Assembly (NCBI GenBank): GCA_017303795.1
Contig: JAFLBR010000020.1
Coordinates: 1 to 64,000, forward strand
Reading direction: 5' to 3'
DNA: 64,000 bases
DNA from: Cytophagales bacterium
GTDB taxonomy: Bacteria; Bacteroidota; Bacteroidia; Cytophagales; Cyclobacteriaceae
Made by a program: the position numbers and the translations under genes. Under the pieces are notes generated by a model that saw nothing but the letters and a program-made list of their open reading frames with translations, searched no databases and was not told the origin of the DNA. Below are positions 22,982 to 31,200 of the stretch, piece after piece. The first letter of the stretch is position 1. Each line of letters opens with the position of its first letter.

Positions 22982-23752
22982 TTAATTTTTCTGATCGGGG
23001 CTGGAAAATGTACTGGATAATGTTTGATTGCTTCCGCTTTCGTAATCCATATCGTTATGTCCCATGTTAAAATAAATCATACGATAGTTTTTATTCGTCC
23101 ACACCACCGGATAATAACCACTATGCCAGATTTCGTGGGACTTGGGTCCGGTACCTAAAGGAAAACTTGTTGAATCGATGGAAAGTAAAATCTCAATGTT
23201 TTGATTGAGACGTAAATCGTTTTGCCAACGGTACCACTCGTTGGGTGCAGCAGTAAAAATATTTGGTAACGCTTTCGTTGCCGGATGCCCTTGTTCTGTT
23301 TTAAGAATTGCTGTGGTGGGCCGCCATGTGTTGCTGGCGTATTGGCCTGAGCCCAGAAATTCATTGTGGTACCAATCCCAGTTTTGCGGATAAGCCGATG
23401 GCGTTAAAGCAAAGCCTGCAAAATGAAATCCCATCCAACTTCCTCCGGCTTCCATATAGTTTTGAAAAACTATTCGCTGCACAGAATCATCGGGCCGCGA
23501 ATCTAAAAAGAGAATCACATCTACATCACGTAAATTCTTTTCAGTAAGATCACTCCAGTTACGGGTGGTGTCGTACTTAAAGTTGTGAAGGGTTGCTTGT
23601 TGAAAGAACCAGTTGTTGGCTTCTTGTATAAAACTGATGTGAGCCGCATCGTGTTTGCCGGTATAAAATGCCAATACTCTAAAACGTAGAGCGGGTTTAC
23701 AACCCGCAACCAGAAATACTATTAGGAGACAGAAGTTTGTAACGCACCTCAT
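22982..23752 (-). CDS. ThuA-like lipoprotein
   Basis: This 256-residue protein of the ThuA (trehalose-utilisation) class-I glutaminase-like fold has the lipobox F-L-V-A-G-C (Cys 18). Family text includes L-A-F-Y-T-G-K-H-D-A-A-H, V-I-L-F-L-D-S-R-P, G-G-S-W-M-G-F-H-F-A-G and I-Y-F-N-M-G-H. ThuA proteins usually occur with Gfo/Idh/MocA dehydrogenases in oxidised-sugar catabolism. Codons 15-24, spanning the lipobox, lie in a palindromic repeat (see 23691-23707). It is preceded by a small membrane protein gene with a 29-base gap. Confidence 0.75.
   Translation of the reverse strand: MRCVTNFCLLIVFLVAGCKPALRFRVLAFYTGKHDAAHISFIQEANNWFFQQATLHNFKYDTTRNWSDLTEKNLRDVDVILFLDSRPDDSVQRIVFQNYMEAGGSWMGFHFAGFALTPSAYPQNWDWYHNEFLGSGQYASNTWRPTTAILKTEQGHPATKALPNIFTAAPNEWYRWQNDLRLNQNIEILLSIDSTSFPLGTGPKSHEIWHSGYYPVVWTNKNYRMIYFNMGHNDMDYESGSNQTLSSTFSSPDQKN
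23691..23707. repeat. Palindrome GCGGGTT / AACCCGC inside the ThuA-like coding sequence
   Basis: Seven-base perfect arms with loop TAC. In the minus-strand frame the surrounding sequence encodes A-G-C-K-P-A-L-R, including the lipobox cysteine. The arms match the dispersed hairpin at 732-755, suggesting an intergenic repeat drawn into the signal-peptide junction. Confidence 0.5.
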
Positions 23753-23781
23753 ATAACTTTACATGTATCTGAGTTTTGATT

Positions 23782-23952
23782 TTAACGCTTTCTCCTAACG
23801 TATCGTACAAGTAAATCGATCAACTGAATGATTAACCAGAGGCATCCAATCATTAAAAGAAAAATAAGCAAACTTACCGGTTGGCCCGGATCGAATGCCC
23901 GCCAGTTGTACCAGCCAACAATTCCTATGAAAGAAAATGTTTTAATAATCAT
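23782..23952 (-). CDS. Small single-pass or two-pass membrane protein (56 aa)
   Basis: On the minus strand an ATG at 23952 opens M-I-I-K-T-F-S-F-I-G-I-V-G-W-Y-N-W-R-A-F-D-P-G-Q and then a long hydrophobic helix (~26-50) ending in the basic tail R-Y-V-R-R-K-R with TAA at 23782-23784. The start overlaps the end of the Gfo/Idh/MocA gene by 11 bases, a sign of translational coupling, and the positive tail after the helix obeys the positive-inside rule. No family is recognised. At under 60 residues it is easily missed. Confidence 0.5.
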   Translation of the reverse strand: MIIKTFSFIGIVGWYNWRAFDPGQPVSLLIFLLMIGCLWLIIQLIDLLVRYVRRKR

Positions 23953-25297
23953 CCGTTAACGCAAACTCGTTTTTCCGGTTCATCCATTTACCCTGTGTAA
24001 AATCCGGAAACTCAACACTCTCGCCACCCAGCTGGATGGATGATTCTGATAGCGGAGTAATGGCACTCCACGTTACGGCATCATATACATCTTGTGGTGT
24101 ATTGGTTTTACGTTTCACGGCTTCAATAAATCCATTCAGCACAAACCAATCCATGCCACCATGCCCGGCTCCGCTAGCATCGTTACCATATTTTTTCCAA
24201 AGCGGATGATCGTACTTTTCCAACCACGCTTTGGCATCTTCCCATTGATGTGGTTTAGAACTTTGCCCTTCTATGTAAATAGATTTATTCACATCCATCC
24301 AAATGCCCTTTGTGCCTTGTACCCGAAAGCCTAATGAATACGGTCGTGGTAAGTTAGTATCGTGTTGAAGCAAAATAGTTTCTTTGTTGGTGGTGCTAAT
24401 CATAGTGGTAACTACATCGCCCAATTTGAAATTTACTTTTGCATTGGGATGATCGGCCCCGCCTAATTTTACCACATGCTCGTGCAAACCCTTTGCTTTG
24501 GTAGAATATGAAACCAATTGTGTAAACCGATTGCCGCGATTGATATCAATCATCATCGCCACCGGCCCAATACCATGTGTGGGATACAAATCACCATCGC
24601 GGTAAACGGAATGTTGTGTGCGCCACTGTGCTTCTGAAAAACCTTTTTCACCAAACTCTGCACCGCCTCCGTATGGATTTTTTCCATCATTAAATTTCAC
24701 TTCGCGCAAATCGTGCTGATAGCCACCTTGTAAGTGAACCAACTCGCCAAATACATTTTGACGCACCATGTTTAGCACTGCCATTACATCGCGTCTGTAG
24801 CAAACATTTTCCAGCATCATCAACGGCATACCGGTGCGTTCGCTGGTGTGTACCAATTGCCAACATTCTTCTACTGTCATTCCGGTAATCACTTCGCAGC
24901 CCACATATTTTTTGGCGTTCATGGCATCCAAACACATAACCGTGTGCCATTCCCACGGAGTAGAAATAATTACGGCATCAATATCTTTATTCTCTAAAAG
25001 TTTTTTGTAACCGTTGGGGCCATCTAGTATTACCTGCGGCTTTGGTTTACCTGATTTGGTTACAAGCGATAAACTCATGTCAATCATGCGTTGTTGCACA
25101 TCGCAAATGGCTACTACTTCGGTGTCGCTGCGTTTTAAGGCGAGTTCGAGGTGGTTTTGTCCGCGCATGCCTACACCAATAAAACCTACTCTGACTTTAG
25201 CGGCTTTGTTGTTTGCCATCAGCACGTTTGACGGTAGTATCGAAAATCCCAATCCGGCTGCAGCCGATGTTTTGATAAAATTTCTGCGCGTTGTCAT
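23942..25297 (-). CDS. Tat-exported Gfo/Idh/MocA oxidoreductase, GH109-like
   Basis: This 451-residue protein has the Tat leader T-R-R-N-F-I-K-T and A-A-A-G-L-G-F. The Rossmann motif V-G-F-I-G-V-G-M-R-G-Q-N-H is near 37. Y-P-T-H-G-I-G-P-V, N-R-G-N-R-F and G-G-M-D-W-F match the GH109 group (NAD-dependent alpha-N-acetylgalactosaminidases), which cleave glycosides through a 3-keto intermediate. It may thus be a glycosidase rather than a net dehydrogenase; substrate unknown. It follows the NUDIX gene by seven bases and overlaps the small membrane gene downstream. Confidence 0.82.
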   Translation of the reverse strand: MTTRRNFIKTSAAAGLGFSILPSNVLMANNKAAKVRVGFIGVGMRGQNHLELALKRSDTEVVAICDVQQRMIDMSLSLVTKSGKPKPQVILDGPNGYKKLLENKDIDAVIISTPWEWHTVMCLDAMNAKKYVGCEVITGMTVEECWQLVHTSERTGMPLMMLENVCYRRDVMAVLNMVRQNVFGELVHLQGGYQHDLREVKFNDGKNPYGGGAEFGEKGFSEAQWRTQHSVYRDGDLYPTHGIGPVAMMIDINRGNRFTQLVSYSTKAKGLHEHVVKLGGADHPNAKVNFKLGDVVTTMISTTNKETILLQHDTNLPRPYSLGFRVQGTKGIWMDVNKSIYIEGQSSKPHQWEDAKAWLEKYDHPLWKKYGNDASGAGHGGMDWFVLNGFIEAVKRKTNTPQDVYDAVTWSAITPLSESSIQLGGESVEFPDFTQGKWMNRKNEFALTDDY

Positions 25298-25304
25298 AGT
25301 GAAG

Positions 25305-25844
25305 TTAAATTTTACGTAACTGAAAAGTTTTTAAAATGCCGAGTACACTCAGGCTGTCGGTAATTTTTCCATCCATTACCATTTGGTATGCTTCGCTAAG
25401 CGGAAGTTTCCAAACTTTAAGATCGGCTTCGGTTTCTTCCAGATTATTTTTTTCCTGTGTAAGCCCTTCCGCTAAAAAAAGAAATCCTTCTTCATCGCTT
25501 ACGGAGTTAGACAAATGCGTGCGTTGAATCATGCTCCAGGTGGTGGCTACTAATCCGGTTTCTTCCTGAAGTTCACGTTTTGCGGCTTCTAACGGATCTT
25601 CATTCAGTGGGCCACCGCCTTCTGGAATTTCCCAGCTCCATTCGTTTAACGTGTAGCGCCATTGTCCAACCAGCCACGTATTTCCTTCGGCATCAAGCGG
25701 CACAATACCAATAGCTTTGTTTTTAAAATGTACTTTACCATAAATACCCTGCCCGCCACCGGGGTTTATCACCTGATATTCGGTTACATTAATCCACCGG
25801 TTGTCGTATTTCTCAGTTGCCGAAAGTGTTTTCCACGGATTCAT
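25305..25844 (-). CDS. NUDIX hydrolase (ADP-ribose pyrophosphatase-like)
   Basis: This 179-residue enzyme has a perfect Nudix box: G-G-G-P-L-N-E followed by D-P-L-E-A-A-K and R-E-L-Q-E-E-T-G-L. The surrounding text (V-G-Q-W-R-Y-T-L-N-E-W-S-W-E-I-P-E-G) is that of the ADP-ribose pyrophosphatase/NudF branch. I place the start at ATG 25844 (M-N-P-W-K-T-L-S); the frame start at 25871 lies in an A/T-rich inverted repeat. It heads the minus-strand sugar cluster and might recycle NAD-derived metabolites from it. Confidence 0.85.
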   Translation of the reverse strand: MNPWKTLSATEKYDNRWINVTEYQVINPGGGQGIYGKVHFKNKAIGIVPLDAEGNTWLVGQWRYTLNEWSWEIPEGGGPLNEDPLEAAKRELQEETGLVATTWSMIQRTHLSNSVSDEEGFLFLAEGLTQEKNNLEETEADLKVWKLPLSEAYQMVMDGKITDSLSVLGILKTFQLRKI

Positions 25845-25850
25845 AGTTCT

Positions 25851-25942
25851 ATTCAAAAATTCAAAGTCCAAGATTGAAAATTTATTTCACACTTAAAGGC
25901 CGAATGCATTGAATCTTGAGTTTTGAATTTCGATTTTTGAAT
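25851..25942. repeat. A/T-rich inverted repeat in the NUDIX/rnhB divergent gap
   Basis: ATTCAAAAAT (25851-25860) and ATTTTTGAAT (25933-25942) are perfect arms; inner AAGATT (25870-25875) and AATCTT (25912-25917) also pair. The element fills nearly the whole gap between the two start codons (25844 and 25945) and may hold both promoters. Confidence 0.4.
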
Positions 25943-25944
25943 AC

Positions 25945-26544
25945 ATGTTACTTTCTGCTTTTACGCCCGATCTGATTGAAGCTGGTTGCGATGAGGTAGG
26001 CCGAGGTTGTTTGGCTGGCCCGGTGGTAGCCGCAGCCGTAATTTTACCGAAAGCCTATACGCATGAATTGTTGAATGATTCCAAGCAACTGAACAAAGAA
26101 GATCGGCTAAAGTTGCAAACTGATATTGTGCGCGATGCACTGGCATGGGCGGTGGCAGAAGTGAGTAACGAAGAAATTGACTCTATAAACATTCTCAATG
26201 CTTCTTTCAAAGCCATGCATCTGGCATTAGATCAATTAAAACTTAGACCACAATTTTTACTTATAGATGGCAACCGCTTTAAACCTTACGGTGAAATTCC
26301 TTTTGAGTGTATTATAAAAGGCGATGGCGCTTATTTGTCGATAGCAGCGGCTTCAGTGTTGGCAAAAAATTACCGCGATGATTTGATGAGCAAACTCGCT
26401 GAAAAATATCCTGGCTATGGCTGGCATACCAATGTGGGTTATCCTACCGATGAACACCGCGATGGTATTCGTACTTTGGGCATTACACCTTACCATCGTA
26501 GATCTTTTCAGTTGTTGCCTTCGCAGCTTGAGTTATTTGAGTAA
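25945..26544 (+). CDS. rnhB: Ribonuclease HII
   Basis: This 199-residue enzyme cleaves RNA of RNA-DNA hybrids, including single ribonucleotides in DNA. It shows A-G-C-D-E-V-G-R-G-C-L-A-G-P-V with the catalytic Asp-Glu pair, L-L-I-D-G-N-R-F with a further Asp, and the characteristic I-I-K-G-D-G-A-Y-L-S-I-A-A-A-S-V-L-A-K. The late signature Y-P-G-Y-G-W-H-T-N-V-G-Y is intact. The length is typical for RnhB. Confidence 0.95.
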   Translation: MLLSAFTPDLIEAGCDEVGRGCLAGPVVAAAVILPKAYTHELLNDSKQLNKEDRLKLQTDIVRDALAWAVAEVSNEEIDSINILNASFKAMHLALDQLKLRPQFLLIDGNRFKPYGEIPFECIIKGDGAYLSIAAASVLAKNYRDDLMSKLAEKYPGYGWHTNVGYPTDEHRDGIRTLGITPYHRRSFQLLPSQLELFE

Positions 26545-26552
26545 CTTGGTAT

Positions 26553-27440
26553 ATGGCCATTTCATTTTTCAAAAAGAAACCCGACACCTTTGATTATGAG
26601 GAGTCACGGATTTGCCGATGCTGTAACCATGTGTTTAAAGGCCGCTATTGTAACATTTGTGGTGAAAAAGTAATTGAACCCAGCGAACGCACTTTTCTTA
26701 CTTTTCTGGATAACCTGCTTAATGCTTTTACTTTTCTTGATGGCAAGTTTTTGAAGAGCCTGAAATTGTTGCTGCTTCGGCCGGGACAGCTTTCGCGCAA
26801 CATTGCCGATGGCCTGCGAGTGCCTTATATGAAGATGGTCTCGCTGTTTTTTGTGGCCAACTTTTTTTATTTCCTGTTTCCGTTTTTCGATTCGTTTAAT
26901 TCTTCGTTGTATTCGCAAACCAACCTTATGGGCCAGCACAGTGTAACGGCAACGGCTATTGTAAAGAAAGAAGTTGAAAAGCGTCAAATTTCAATGGAAG
27001 AATTTCAGGAAAAGTATCAGGCTCAATCAACTAATTTATCCAAACTTTTGCTAGTTACGTTAGTTTTAGTACTAACAGCCACTCACATGGTTGTCAATTA
27101 TTCAAAGAAGAATTACTTCTTTGATCATCTGCTGGTTTCACTTGAGTTTTACAGTTTTCACTTACTGGTAAATATGCTCTTGTTGCCAGCTATTGTTTTG
27201 CTTTTGATAAAATTTGCAGCATCAATTGGATGGGATTGGAATAGTTTATTAACGGATCGAATATTCTCAGTACCCGTTTATGGTCTGATTTTGTATTTCT
27301 TAATTCGCGCACAACGAATATTCTATTTGCAGAAATGGTATTGGGCTATCCCTAAAGCAATTATTTTGTTTTATCTGTTTACTGAAACTATTCCGTTGTA
27401 CAGAATCTTGTTGTTTTATATCACAGTTTGGACTATCTAA
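26553..27440 (+). CDS. DUF3667 zinc-ribbon membrane protein
   Basis: This 295-residue protein has an N-terminal zinc ribbon (C-R-C-C-N-H ... Y-C-N-I-C-G-E) at ~20-40, the DUF3667 core F-L-D-N-L-L-N-A-F-T-F-L-D-G-K-F-L-K-S-L-K-L-L-L-L-R-P-G and then L-R-V-P-Y-M-K-M-V-S-L-F-F. About five hydrophobic helices follow. The family is Bacteroidota-specific and unstudied. It starts eight bases after rnhB and is probably cotranscribed. Confidence 0.82.
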   Translation: MAISFFKKKPDTFDYEESRICRCCNHVFKGRYCNICGEKVIEPSERTFLTFLDNLLNAFTFLDGKFLKSLKLLLLRPGQLSRNIADGLRVPYMKMVSLFFVANFFYFLFPFFDSFNSSLYSQTNLMGQHSVTATAIVKKEVEKRQISMEEFQEKYQAQSTNLSKLLLVTLVLVLTATHMVVNYSKKNYFFDHLLVSLEFYSFHLLVNMLLLPAIVLLLIKFAASIGWDWNSLLTDRIFSVPVYGLILYFLIRAQRIFYLQKWYWAIPKAIILFYLFTETIPLYRILLFYITVWTI

Positions 27441-27462
27441 GCGCCAGAAAATAAGAACGATT

Positions 27463-28242
27463 GTGTGCCTGGTATTCATTTCATTAAATAGTCATCCTCA
27501 ATACAAAGTAATAGTTGCGGCTAACCGCGATGAATTTTACGAACGTAAAACTGCACCCGCTTCTTTCTGGAAAGATCAACCCGAAATTGTTGGTGGTCGC
27601 GATCTGGAAGCTGCCGGAACATGGATGGCCATGAACACAAATGGAAAGGTTGCATTAGTAACAAACTATCGCGATCCGGCTCACATCAATCCGAAGGCAC
27701 CATCGCGCGGTAAACTTGTTTCCGACTTTTTAACGGGTAACAAATCGCCAGAGCAATACTTGCACGAATTGGAACCCACTGCCAATCAGTATAATGGATT
27801 TAATCTGCTGGTTGGTAATCTGGATGAGTGGTGGTATCTATCAAATTATAAAACCGGCATTCAAAAGCTTGAGTCAGGTATTTATGGATTGAGTAACGAG
27901 TTGTTAGATGGCGCCTGGCCAAAAGTTGTTCGTGGTAAGCAGAAATTTTTGCGTGTGATGGAATTTGATGCCCTGCCTGAAGAATTGTTCAGGATGCTAT
28001 ATGATGAACAACGGGCCGAAGATCAAACCTTACCTGATACCGGTATAGGCCTTGAGCGGGAGCGTGCACTTTCATCTATGTTTATTAAAACAAAAGGCTA
28101 TGGAACGCGATGCTCAACAGTATTATTGATTGATAAGGAAGACCGTGTGCAGTACTATGAAAGAACTTACAACGTAGAAACTTTCGAGCACGGCACACGG
28201 GGTTTCCGGTTTAACGTGGCTACTTCACCACAAGCCTCCTGA
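27463..28242 (+). CDS. NRDE/TANGO2-family protein
   Basis: This 259-residue protein begins, from a GTG codon, M-C-L-V-F-I-S-L and carries the name motif A-A-N-R-D-E-F-Y-E-R, then G-G-R-D-L-E-A-A-G-T-W-M-A and T-N-Y-R-D-P. In this family Cys2, exposed after Met removal, is the presumed N-terminal nucleophile, so the non-ATG start at 27463 is right; any other start would lose it. TANGO2 proteins are linked to haem or lipid handling. The 3' end overlaps the end of the giant gene on the other strand by 23 bases. Confidence 0.9.
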   Translation: MCLVFISLNSHPQYKVIVAANRDEFYERKTAPASFWKDQPEIVGGRDLEAAGTWMAMNTNGKVALVTNYRDPAHINPKAPSRGKLVSDFLTGNKSPEQYLHELEPTANQYNGFNLLVGNLDEWWYLSNYKTGIQKLESGIYGLSNELLDGAWPKVVRGKQKFLRVMEFDALPEELFRMLYDEQRAEDQTLPDTGIGLERERALSSMFIKTKGYGTRCSTVLLIDKEDRVQYYERTYNVETFEHGTRGFRFNVATSPQAS

Positions 28243-31200
28243 TAGATCCATTCGAGCTGCGCACCGTATAAATGCCCGGAGCGAGTGATGAGATATCCAG
28301 TTTATTAGCATCTGAAACTTTGATAACTAACACCCCCAGGTTATTGTAAACCGCATAATTACCTTTCTTGTTAATGGTAACATCGGTACCATATGTGGCC
28401 GGGTTAGGATAGAGTAGCCACTCCAGATCCAGATTAATAGCAATAATGTTGGAATAACTGGAAGTGCCATCAAAGTCTGTTTGTTTTAACCGGTAGTAAT
28501 TTATACCCGCCATCGGACTGTAATCAACAAAATTATAAGTAGTAGCACTTTGTTTAGTACCCTGACCCGCTACATTACCCAGACTTGTAAACTCACCACC
28601 ATCAATTGAATGTTGTACCGTAAAGAAATCGTTATTTAATTCAGAAGCAGTTACCCACTTGAGGTTTACTTTTTCATTTTCTGCGGTAGCATTAAAGCTT
28701 AATAACTCAACCGGAAGTGGATTGTCCAAACCAGAAGAACCAAGCGTGATCGGACTAAAGCTTGTAATTACACCTGCCGAAATTACAGTGCCATTGGCAG
28801 CTGTTCCAGTAGTGCCGCCATTACCGTGATTAACCCATGCAGTTCCATTCCAGCGCACAACGCGCAGGTTTGCCGGATTGGTAATGTACGGGCCGGTACA
28901 ATCAGGTGTGTTCCAACTAAGCGTTACACTTACGTTTGATCCGCCAACGGCTGGGTTGCGATCCAACATCCAGTACTCGCACGAACTTACTGTAACTATA
29001 CCTGTGGGGTAAGTACTAGCATCTCCAAAAGGATGAACTGCTTTAAAATATTCGGCTGTAAAAAAATGAGCCGTATTTGTTGGAGCAGAAATACTGATTG
29101 GTCTGAATATTCCACCATCTCCTGTGGGAAAACTGAATGCATCATTTCCTGTCTTTCGAATCGGGCCATCTATGTGACTCGCATTGGAGCCGCCAGTTGA
29201 TGTTGCATTGTCTGCAAAATTCAAATAATTGGACGCTGAGGTAATCAATACTCCATTAGTAAACGTGGCGTTGGTGGTAATAGTGGCATCAGTTCCTAGT
29301 ATTGCAAATCCTGCAGATTTGTTAATAGTGAATCTTCTAAAAACTGGTGATGCAGTACCAGATTTGATAATGCTTTGAAATGCACCTCCAGTCAATACAA
29401 TTGTGCCATTGTTGGCCCCAAACGTAATAGTTGTGGGTCCATCTACGGTAACATTATTATAAAAATTACTGGCTGAATTGTAGGCAGGTTGTATTGTTCC
29501 GCTCGCTTGGTTAAAAGTTACATTGCCAATAAATTCATCCACAGATGCATTACCTAGTCTAAAAATTCCGGTTCCTGAGTTGGAGAAAGTTGAAGCACCC
29601 GTAAATACATTGCCTCCTACACTACCATCAGTAGAAGCGCCAGTTTTGATGAAGGAATTTGTGCCGTTAAAATTAGCGCCATCTAAAAATAATGCTGGTG
29701 CTGTTGCAGACATGGCGCCATTCCAAATAGCTGAGGGACCAGTCCGTAAAGTAGCCGAACCTGTTAAAATTAAATTTTGTGCTGTAACTCCAGACTGGGT
29801 AAATCTTTGTAAACGTAATTCACCAGCGATAAAGCCTGTGCCGCCTACGCTAATTGTTCTGCCGCTGGCGAGTGTTGCCGAGCCGGCAGCATTTTCGCAG
29901 AAGTAGATACCAGTTCCGTTTGTACTATTAACGATAATGTCGCCATTGAATGTATTGCTGCCAATATATGCTGGCCGTATATAGGAACTACCCGTATTGG
30001 TCATGGTAACAGTATTGTTATACACACTGGCCGTTGTTAACTCCAATAACAAATCATTCGATCCACTGTTGATTAAAGTAGTTACACCATTGAAAGTGTT
30101 TCCACCATTGGTGCGCAATTGCCCGGTACTGCTGTTTTGAATAGTGGTAGTTCCTTGGAATGTTGTATTCCCACTTCCTTGATTATAATTTGCTCCTGTT
30201 TTTTCAAGGAAAGCGGCACTATTAAATACACCACCATTAATTAAAAGTTGTGGAGCTCTGAAATCAACGGCTCCATCAAACGCAATGGTAGGCCCTAAAT
30301 ACAAAGCTGCTGTTCCTGTCAACAATAAATTTTGAGATGTTCCTCCTGTTTGGGTAAACCTGCGAAGGCGTAATTCACCCAAACTAAAACCAAGACCACC
30401 AACTGAGATAGTTCTGCCGGCTGCCAGTGTAGCCGTTCCACCACCGCTTTCGCTGAAGTAAATGCCACCACCAAAAGTAGAGTTGACAATAATATTTCCA
30501 TTGAACGTTGTGCCTGCAATATTATCCGCCATGCGGATGGTTGATGAACCTGTGTTGGTTAGGGTAAGATCTCCATTGAAGGTGTCAAGCGCATTTAAAG
30601 CAAATCTAAACCAACCACTACCTGAATTGGCAATAGTAGTTAAACCGTTAAATGTATTGCCACCATTACTATCGTTATTTGCCGCTCCTGTTTTTTCGAG
30701 GTAAGTAATTCCGTTATAGATGGCACCATCCAATGCAAATTGTGGCACTCTGAAATCAAGATTACCATTGAAGGTTGAAGTTGGGCCAATGCGCAACAAG
30801 GCCGTTCCGGTTAGTAACAATGTTTGAGCAGCAGTTCCGGTTTGTGTGAATCTGCGGAAGCGTAATTCACCACTGCTGTAGCCTAAACCACCTACTAACA
30901 AACTTGCGCCATTGCCCAAGGTTGAGCTTCCGGTTGCATTATTGGAGAAATATACACCTGCACTGCCAAGTGTTGAGTTGAAAGTTATATTTCCATTAAA
31001 CTGATTGCCTGCAACGTTGTGTGCCAGATAAATAATATTAGAGCCTGTGTTGGTTACTGTAAGATTACCATTAAAAATGTCAGGTGTTGTATTGGCTGTT
31101 AGTAAATATCCGCTTCCGGAGTTTACTAATGATGCCGTGCTATTAAATGTATTACCTCCGGTACCAGCATTGTCAGAAGCGCCCTTCTTCTCAAGGTAGA

